From contig NZ_BNBV01000002.1 of the NCBI RefSeq assembly GCF_014656135.1, positions 124,001 to 188,000 on the forward strand: a stretch of DNA of 64,000 nucleotides. Direction: 5' to 3'. The position numbers and the translations under genes were made by a program. This document shows, one piece after another, positions 57,075 to 64,000 of this stretch. This stretch comes from Streptomyces thermodiastaticus (GTDB lineage Bacteria > Actinomycetota > Actinomycetes > Streptomycetales > Streptomycetaceae). Each line of letters opens with the position of its first letter. Position 1 is the stretch's first letter. Below the pieces are notes generated by a model. The model had not been told where the DNA came from. It did no database searches and saw only the letters and a program-made list of their open reading frames with translations.

Positions 57075-59494
57075 TCACTCCGTTCCGGTCAGGTGTTCCG
57101 GCCGCACCGGTGTGCGGGTCAGCTCCAGCCCGGTGGCGTCCCGGATCGCCGCCAGGACGGCCGGCGTGGACGACAGCGTGGGTGCCTCGCCGACGCCGCG
57201 CAGCCCGTAGGGGGCGTGTTCGTCGGCGAGTTCGAGCACGTCGGCGGGGATGTCCGGGGTGTCGAGGATGGTGGGGATCAGATAGTCCGTGAAGGACGGG
57301 TTCCTCACCTGTGCCGTCACCGGGTCGACGACGATCTCCTCCATGACGGCGATACCCAGGCCCTGCACGGTGCCGCCCTGGATCTGCCCGGCCACGGTCG
57401 GCGGGTTGAGTGCCTTGCCGACGTCCTGTGCGCAGGCCAGCTCGACCACCTTCACCAGGCCCAGCTCGGTGTCGACGTCGACGACGGCGCGGTGCGCGGC
57501 GAAGGCGTACTGGACATGCCCGTTGCCCTGCCCGGTGTGCGGGTCGAACGGCTCGGTGGGCCGGTGCCGCCACTGCTGTACGACCTCCACCACCTCGTCC
57601 CGCAGGACCTCCGCCAGCCCGGCGAGCACCTCGCCGTCCTCGGTGACGATCTTGCCGTTCTCCAGCAGAAGCCGGGCACCGTCCCATGCGGGGTGACGTG
57701 TGCCGAACCTGCGACGGCCGATCTCGAACACTCTCCGGCGCACCTGCTCGCAGGCGTGTTTCACGGCGCCGCCGGTGACATACGTCTGCCGGGAGGCCGA
57801 GGTGGAGCCGGCCGAGCCCACCCGGGTGTCGGCGGGGTGGATCGCCACCTGGGCCACGCCCAGCTCGGTGCGGGCGATCTGGGCGTGGACGGTGACACCG
57901 CCCTGGCCCACCTCGGCCATCGCGGTGTGCACGGTGGCGACGGGCTCCCCGCCCATGACCTCCAGTCGCACCCTGGCGGTGGAGCAGTCGTCGAACCCCT
58001 CCGAGTAGCACACGTTCTTCATGCCGACCGCGTAGCCGACGCCCCGCACCACGCCCTCGCCGTGGGTGGCGTTGGACAGGCCGCCGGGCAGCTGCCGCAG
58101 GTCCGCTCCCTCACCGGACTCCCACGGGCGCTGCGGCGGCAGCGGCCTCGCCTCGACGCGGCGCAGCAGTTCGGCGACCGGCGCCGGGGAGTCGACGACC
58201 TGCCCGGTGGGCATGACCGTGCCCTGCGTCATGGCGTTGCGCACACGGAACTCCACCGGGTCCATGCCGAGTTCCTTCGCCAGCTTGTCCATCTGCGCCT
58301 CGTAGGCGAAGCACGCCTGGACCGCGCCGAAGCCGCGCATGGCGCCGCAGGGCGGGTTGTTGGTGTACAGGGCGAGCGCCTCGATGTCGACGTGGTCGAC
58401 GGCGTAGGGGCCGGCCGCCAGCGAGGCGGCGTTGCCGACGACCGCCGGTGAGGAGGAGGCGTAGGCGCCGCCGTCCAGGACGATCCGGCACGTCAGGTGG
58501 GTGAGCCTGCCGTCCCGGGTGGCACCGTGCTCGTAGCGGAGCGTGGCCGGGTGGCGGTGGACGTGGCCGAAGAACGACTCGAACCGGTTGTAGACCATCT
58601 TGACCGGCCTGCCGGTGCGCAGGGCGAGCAGGCAGGCGTGGATCTGCATCGACAGATCCTCGCGGCCGCCGAACGCGCCGCCGACACCGGCCAGCGTCAT
58701 CCGCACCTTGTCCTCGGGCAGCCCGAGCACCGGGGCCATCTGGCGCAGGTCGGAGTGGAGCCACTGGGTGGCGATGTAGAGGTGGACGCCGCCGTCCTCC
58801 TCGGGCACCGCGAGGCCGGACTCCGGGCCGAGGAAGGCCTGGTCCTGCATGCCGAAGCGGTACTCGCCCCGCACGATGACGTCGGCCCGGTCGCGGGCCC
58901 GGGCCACGTCGCCGCGCACCACGGGCTGGCGGTGGACGATGTTGGGGTGCGGGACGCGGCCGCTGCAGGGGTCGGTGCGGTGCTCGTGGAGGAGGACGGC
59001 GTCCGGTGCGAGGGCGGATGTCTCGTCGGTCACCACCGGCAGTTCCCGGTACTCCACCTCGATCCTGGCGGCGGCGCGGCGGGCCGTCTCCGGGTGGTCG
59101 GCGGCGACCAGCGCGACCGGTTCGCCGTGGTGGCGTACCTTGCCGTGGGCGAGGACCGGGGTGTCCTGGATCTCCAGGCCGTAGTGCCGCACCTCGGTGG
59201 GCAGGTCGTCCCAGGTCAGCACGGCGTGCACGCCTGGGGTGGCCAGGGCCTCGGAGATGTCGACGGAGACGATCTCGGCGTGGGCGACGGTGGAGCGCAG
59301 GGTGTGACCCCACAGCATGTCCTCGTGCCACAGGTCGGAGGAGTACGCGAACCGGCCGGTGACCTTCAGGCCGGCGTCCGGGCGGAGCACGGACGCGCCG
59401 ATGCCGCCGCTGGTGTGCGCGCCCTGGACGAGCCTGGTGGGGGCGCCGGCGGGGGCGGTGCCCGGCGCGGGCGTGGTCGCGCGGCGGGGTGACG

Positions 59495-59498
<4 letters not shown>
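57075..59498 (-). CDS. Xanthine dehydrogenase, molybdopterin-binding subunit
   Basis: 807 aa. Molybdo-hydroxylase landmarks are GRFAYSSDLWHEDMLWGHTL, PVLAHGKVRHHGEPVALVAA, MQDQAFLGPESGLAVPEEDG (substrate Glu region), GAFGGREDLSMQIHACLLAL (molybdopterin contact), NPPCGAMRGFGAVQACFAYE, GQGGVTVHAQIARTELGV and GLRGVGEAPTLSSTPAVLAA with the catalytic Glu (GVGE). It oxidises hypoxanthine and xanthine to urate. Its ATG overlaps the stop of the iron-sulfur subunit (ATGA). It needs the MocA-type transferase encoded at 6068. It is intact. Confidence 0.94.
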
Positions 59499-60033
<535 letters not shown>

Positions 60034-60034
<1 letters not shown>

Positions 60035-60924
60035 CACGAGGCTCCCTCGGTGGTGCGGCCCGTGCCGCGGTACGACTCCCAGGCCCATATCAGCGTCCGG
60101 CGGGCGAGCACGCCCACCGCGTGGCGGCGGTAGCGCGCGGTGCCCCGGACGTCGTCGATCGGCGCGCAGGCGGCCGCGCACAGCTCGGCGAAGTGCCCGG
60201 CGACGGACGCGTCGAGGGCTGCGCCGCTGTCCCAGTAGCCGCCCTCGTCCAGGGCCGCGTTCAGGAACTCCTCGGCGGCCGCGGCCCGCACCGGTGTGGG
60301 GGCGGCCGAGCCGATGCCGGTGCGCACCGTGCGGGTGGCGGGGTGCAGCGCCAGGCCGAGGGCGCACACGGCGATCACCATCGCGTTGCGGGGACCGGCC
60401 TTGGCGTACTGCTGCGGACCGTCGGCCTTCTGCACGTGCACGGCGCGGATCAGCTCGTCCGGGGCGAGCGCGTTGCGCTTGACCCCGGTGTAGAAGGCGT
60501 CGACGGGGATGCGGCGCACGCCCCGCACCGACTCGGCCTCCACCTCGGCGCCCGCGGCGAGCAGCGCGGGGTGGGCGTCGCCGGCCGGGGAGGCGGTGCC
60601 GAGGTTGCCGCCGATGCTGCCGCGGTTGCGGATCTGCGGGGAGGCGACGGTGTGCGAGGCGAGCGCGAGGCCGGGCAGCTCGGTGCGGAGCCGTTCCAGG
60701 ATCGTGGTGTAGGGCACGCACGCGCCCAGCCGCACGCTCTCCTCACCGGCCTCCCACTCGAACAGGTCGCGGATGCGGGTCAGGTCGAGGAGGTGTGCGG
60801 GCCTGCGCCGGCCGAAGTTGAGGTCGACCATCACGTCGGTGCCGCCGGCGATCGGCACGGCGCCGGGGTGCTCGGCCTTCGCGGCGAGCGCCTCCTCCCA
60901 GCCGGCGGGGCGGAGGAAGTCCAT
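60034..60924 (-). CDS. Xanthine dehydrogenase, FAD-binding subunit
   Basis: 296 aa. It contains AVPIAGGTDVMVDLNFGRRR (FAD pyrophosphate site), LLDLTRIRDLFEWEAGEESV, IRNRGSIGGNLGTASPAGDA (conserved GGN motif) and the C-terminal CO-dehydrogenase-flavoprotein-like domain. First gene of the three-subunit operon, transcribed away from pucR. GGAGGG stands before the ATG at 60924. Confidence 0.94.
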
Positions 60925-61322
60925 GACCGGCTCCCTCCTCCGTGTCGAAGCTCGTCGGGCGCGTCCCTGCCGAGCCGCTGCGGGAGCGGCGGGCCGGGCT
61001 CGTTGCTGTGGTGTTCACGGGGAGCGCTTTCAGTACACCGCCGCTGCTCCGGTGGGGTCAGTCACCGAACCCATGAAGGGTTTGGCTGGCCATGATGGTC
61101 ATCTTGTAGATTCGTATGAAAGGAGGCCGTCGGTCACCTCTTCGCTTCCCGGCTGGACAACAGGGGTCACGGGAAACGGAGGTCACGGCTCAGGACCGAA
61201 CCGGGCCCCGGCGGACCGGGCCGCTCGCACGGATCCGCCGACCGGTCGCGTCGACCGCAGCCCCGGCCCCCGACCCGTAGTACCCCGTAGTTCTCGAGAC
61301 ACAGAAACGGCGGCGACGACAG
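60925..61322. promoter_or_regulatory. xdh/pucR divergent control region
   Basis: About 400 bp without a supported gene. TGGCCATGATGGTCA (61087-61101) is a 15-bp palindrome with one mismatch, near the middle, and a candidate PucR operator. TTGGCT (61082-61087) and TAGATT (61107-61112) flank it with 19 bp between them, so the site would lie in a weak plus-strand promoter. A 54-codon frame from ATG 61116 is not convincing as a gene. Confidence 0.5.
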
Positions 61323-63023
61323 ATGCGGCTGCGCGCACTGCTGGACACCGATGCGCTGGGCCTGAAGCTGCTCGGCGGCGAGGAGGAACTGGACCGCACA
61401 GTCCGCGGTGTCATGACCACCGACCTGCGCGACCCGAGCCGCTACCTCTCCGGCGGTGAACTGGTGCTGACCGGGCTGGCCTGGCGCCGGGACGCCGCGG
61501 ACTCCGAGCCGTTCGTCCGGATCCTGGTGCAGGCCGGGGTGGCGGCGCTGGCGGCCGGCGAGGCCGAGCTGGGCGAGGTGCCCGACGATCTGGTGGTGGC
61601 CTGCGCCCGGCACCGGCTGCCGCTGTTCTCGGTGCACGAGTCGGTGGCGTTCGCCACGATCACCGAGCATGTTGCACGGCAGGTGTCGAGCGAGCGGGCC
61701 GGCGACCTCGCGGCCGTGGTGGAACGCCACCGCCGGATGATGACCGGCGGCCCGGCCGGCGGCGGCCCCGAGGTGATCCTGGACCTGCTCGGCTCCGACC
61801 TGGACCTGCGGGCCTGGGTGCTGTCCTGCACCGGCCGGCTCATCGCCGGGCCCACCGTGAACGGTGCGGCGCTGCCCGCGGACCGCTGCGTGACGCTGGC
61901 CACCGAGCACCAGGCGGCCGGCCGTGCTCCCCGGCGCGGCCCGCACCGCGTCACCGTGCAGAACACGACGTACTCCCTCTTCCCGGTCCGCAGCGCGGGC
62001 CGCGGCCCGGAGGCGGCCCAGGCGGCCCCGGCCGCACAGCGTGCCGACGAGGCGGCCGGGGCGGCGCTGGCGGACTGGGTGCTGGCCGTGGAGGCCGACG
62101 CCGGCGACTGGCCGGAGGAGCGGCTGGACCTGCTGCACGGCGTCACCCAGCTGATCGCCGTGGAACGCGACCGCCGCGACGCCGCCCGCACCGTGCGCCG
62201 CCGGCTCGCCCAGGAGGTGCTGGAGCTGGTCCAGACGAGCGCGCCGCCCGCCGAGATCGCGGCCCGGCTGCGGGTCGCGGCACCGGTGCTGCTGCCCGGG
62301 CTGGGCACCGCCCCGCACTGGCAGGTGGTGGTGGCCCGCCTGGAGCAGGAGGGCCGGGACACGGAGACCGGCCCCGCCGCGCAGGCGCTGCTGGAGGAGA
62401 TCCTGGTCGATCCGCTCTCCACCGGGCCGGAGCCCTCCGACCGCATCGCGGTCGCCCACCTCGGGGACGAGGCCGTCGCCCTGGTGCCGCTGCCGTCCGT
62501 GGCCGCCGACGCGGAGGGCCGGCAGTCCGGGATCCTCGCCGACGCGCTGCTGTCCGCCGTGGAGGGCCCGCTGTCGGCGGGCCTGGGCGACGGCGGCCGG
62601 CTCACCGTCGGCGTCAGCGCGACCGTGCACGCGGCGGAGGGGCTGCGCGGCGCGCTGGAGGAGGCCCGGCACGCCCGGCGGGTCGCCGCGGCCCGCCCCG
62701 GGCGGGTGTGCGCGGCCGGCCACCAGGAGCTGGCCTCCCATGTGCTGCTGCTGCCGTTCGTCCCGGACGACGTGCGCCGCGCCTTCACCGCCCGGCTGCT
62801 GGACCCGCTGCGGGAGTACGACCGCCGGCACCGTGCCGAGCTGATACCGACCCTGGAGGCCTTCCTCGACTGCGACGGCTCCTGGACCCGCTGCGCGACC
62901 CGGCTCCACCTGCACGTCAACACGCTGCGCTACCGGGTCGGGCGGATCGAGCAGCTGACGGGGCGCGACCTGTCCCGGCTGGAGGACAAGCTGGACTTCT
63001 TCCTGGCCCTGCGCATGAGCTGA
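61323..63023 (+). CDS. pucR: PucR-family transcriptional regulator of purine catabolism
   Basis: 566 aa. The N-terminal PucR sensor domain occupies residues 1-120 (LRALLDTDALGLKLLGGEEE, RTVRGVMTTDLRDPSRYLSG, LVVACARHRLPLFSVHESVA). A middle GGDEF-like cyclase-derived region follows, and the C-terminal PucR helix-turn-helix is at about residues 505-562: LLDPLREYDRRHRAELIPTL, EAFLDCDGSWTRCATRLHLH and VNTLRYRVGRIEQLTGRDLS. It regulates the divergent xanthine dehydrogenase operon, probably with an allantoin-type effector as in Bacillus. The ATG lacks a strong ribosome-binding site. Confidence 0.9.
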   Translation: MRLRALLDTDALGLKLLGGEEELDRTVRGVMTTDLRDPSRYLSGGELVLTGLAWRRDAADSEPFVRILVQAGVAALAAGEAELGEVPDDLVVACARHRLPLFSVHESVAFATITEHVARQVSSERAGDLAAVVERHRRMMTGGPAGGGPEVILDLLGSDLDLRAWVLSCTGRLIAGPTVNGAALPADRCVTLATEHQAAGRAPRRGPHRVTVQNTTYSLFPVRSAGRGPEAAQAAPAAQRADEAAGAALADWVLAVEADAGDWPEERLDLLHGVTQLIAVERDRRDAARTVRRRLAQEVLELVQTSAPPAEIAARLRVAAPVLLPGLGTAPHWQVVVARLEQEGRDTETGPAAQALLEEILVDPLSTGPEPSDRIAVAHLGDEAVALVPLPSVAADAEGRQSGILADALLSAVEGPLSAGLGDGGRLTVGVSATVHAAEGLRGALEEARHARRVAAARPGRVCAAGHQELASHVLLLPFVPDDVRRAFTARLLDPLREYDRRHRAELIPTLEAFLDCDGSWTRCATRLHLHVNTLRYRVGRIEQLTGRDLSRLEDKLDFFLALRMS

Positions 63024-63066
63024 GGCCGGGCGGCCGGCCCTGCGCATGAGCTGAGGCCCGGCGGCG
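63005..63066. repeat. 31-bp tandem duplication spanning the pucR stop codon
   Basis: Bases 63005-63035 and 63036-63066 are two tandem copies (29 of 31 identical), each containing CCTGCGCATGAGCTGAGG. The first copy encodes the last residues and TGA of pucR; the second repeats that end just after it. A slippage duplication is the simple explanation. Confidence 0.8.
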
Positions 63067-63243
63067 GACGGCGCCGCTCCCCCGGCCGTGAGGTGCGCCG
63101 CCGTGCGCGCCGCGGCGCGACGCCGCCCGCCGCGCGTCACACGAGTTTGTGAAATCTTTCACCCGCCCTCTTGGCCGGGCCGCCCGGTTCGTGCTGAGAT
63201 GCCGCCACCACCGAAGCTCGATGGCGTGCCAGGGGAGGGCAAC

Positions 63244-64000
63244 GTGGGGCCTGTCGAGATGTCTGGTAACGGAACGACCGCAGGTGACGATCCTCTCCAG
63301 ACCGCGGTATGGCGGCTGCGCTCCCGCGCCTGCTGGACCGACGCCGCGAACCTGCTGCCGTCGGGCACCGCGGCCGGCGCGCTGCAGCGGACCACGCTGC
63401 TGGTGGAGCGCTGTCTGTACACGGAGGACGGCTGGCAGGACGCGGAGGACGCGCTGCGGGCCGCGGAGGCCCTCGCGCACACCGACGAGGAACGCGGCAC
63501 GGCCGCTTGTGAACGCGGGTACTTGGCCTACGCGGCCACCCTGCACGGGGTGCGCGACCGCGCGGACGAGGCACGCTCGGCGCTGGGCCGGGCGGCGGCG
63601 CTGATCCCGCCGGGGGCACCGCAGCGGGCCCTGCTGGACTTCCGGCGCGGGCTGATCGCCGAGAACCTGGGCCGCTCCCCGCAGGCGGCGCGCGCCGCCT
63701 ACCGCCGTGCCCACGCGGGCGCCACCGCGCACTCCGACCGGCTCCTGCTCTCCTTCACCTGGCGGCACCTGGCCGGGATCGCCCTGCGCGAGGGCGAGGT
63801 GAGCGAGGCCCGGCACGGGTTCGCCGAGTCGCTGCGGATCCGGGAGGAGCTGGGCTATCTGGTCGGCACGGCGCCCGCGCTGGTGTCGCTGGCCGACACG
63901 GAGTCCGAGCCGGAGGCGTCACGGCTGCGGCAGGAGGCCCGCCGGCTGTTCCGGCTGCTGGGGGGCGTCCCCACCTGGCTGGCCCGGCAGCTGACCCCGC
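63244..64000 (+). CDS. TPR-like repeat protein, 5' part (runs off window)
   Basis: 252 codons visible; the end is outside the window. GTG 63244 follows GGGGAGGG, a good ribosome-binding site. The sequence is all-helical, with repeating helix pairs (TTLLVERCLYTEDGWQDAED, ALRAAEALAHTDEERGTAAC, LLDFRRGLIAENLGRSPQAA, RAAYRRAHAGATAHSDRL, HLAGIALREGEVSEARHGFA), consistent with tetratricopeptide-like repeats. No enzymatic motif is visible. It may be a protein-interaction scaffold. Confidence 0.75.
   Translation, partial: MGPVEMSGNGTTAGDDPLQTAVWRLRSRACWTDAANLLPSGTAAGALQRTTLLVERCLYTEDGWQDAEDALRAAEALAHTDEERGTAACERGYLAYAATLHGVRDRADEARSALGRAAALIPPGAPQRALLDFRRGLIAENLGRSPQAARAAYRRAHAGATAHSDRLLLSFTWRHLAGIALREGEVSEARHGFAESLRIREELGYLVGTAPALVSLADTESEPEASRLRQEARRLFRLLGGVPTWLARQLTP

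Noticed and set aside
61116..61280. 54-codon frame starting at ATG 61116 upstream of pucR as a leader peptide gene
   Set aside because: The only purine-rich run (AAAGGAGG) lies after the ATG instead of before it, and the translation is Arg/Pro-rich with no known similarity.

Overview
The window is very GC-rich, has short intergenic gaps, uses GTG starts freely, and encodes typical actinobacterial regulators (AllR-like IclR, HxlR, PucR, LAL-type LuxR) and small conserved Streptomyces proteins. It is almost certainly Streptomyces chromosome. I saw no rRNA, tRNA, CRISPR array, intact transposase or phage gene.

Layout. 1-4.4 kb: a GntR/oxidoreductase divergon, a quinone reductase, a secreted guanyl-specific RNase, an AIM24-family gene and the wreck of an allantoinase gene. 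4.7-9.5 kb: an AllR-like regulator, a DUF5955 gene, a molybdenum-cofactor nucleotidyltransferase, malate synthase and a HipA-like kinase. 9.7-14.3 kb: a patchy region with a frameshifted cupin, an EamA exporter behind a broken DUF2000 gene, a SnoaL-like/TetR divergon with near-perfect palindromic operators, a second shredded copy of the DUF2000-EamA pair and the tail of a lost short-chain dehydrogenase. 14.3-19.6 kb: two divergent NIS siderophore synthetases and a two-gene von Willebrand A/membrane protein unit. 19.6-23.0 kb: an HxlR/aminotransferase divergon, a phosphatase and a hypothetical gene. 23.1-26.8 kb: a purine block (broken NCS2 permease, 8-oxoguanine/guanine deaminase, uricase, HIU hydrolase, broken OHCU decarboxylase). 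27-30 kb: small genes and a truncated 5-aminolevulinate synthase. 30-37.3 kb: two acyl-CoA synthetases with a divergent LuxR regulator, then a LAL regulator. 37.6-42.0 kb: trypsin-like protease, CBS, PPOX, MgtC, pyruvyltransferase-like and DUF3040 genes. 42.1-54.6 kb: a 12-gene minus-strand cluster for a heptose-containing, probably carbamoylated glycan (GmhA, HldE, GmhB, GT9 x2, GT2 x3, GT4-like x2, carbamoyltransferase, sugar-nucleotide epimerase). 54.8-57.0 kb: polysaccharide deacetylase, SRPBCC protein, glutamine amidotransferase. 57.1-63.0 kb: three-subunit xanthine dehydrogenase with divergent PucR regulator. The window ends inside a TPR-like gene.

The main biological story is purine catabolism. 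The steps from guanine/xanthine through urate to OHCU look intact, and so do malate synthase and the regulators. OHCU decarboxylase (three frameshifts), allantoinase (large in-frame internal deletion), allantoicase (not in the window) and the purine permease are broken or missing. This looks like selective decay of the uptake and allantoin-to-glyoxylate arms. The least understood coding block is the heptose glycan cluster, which has no visible export or polymerisation gene.
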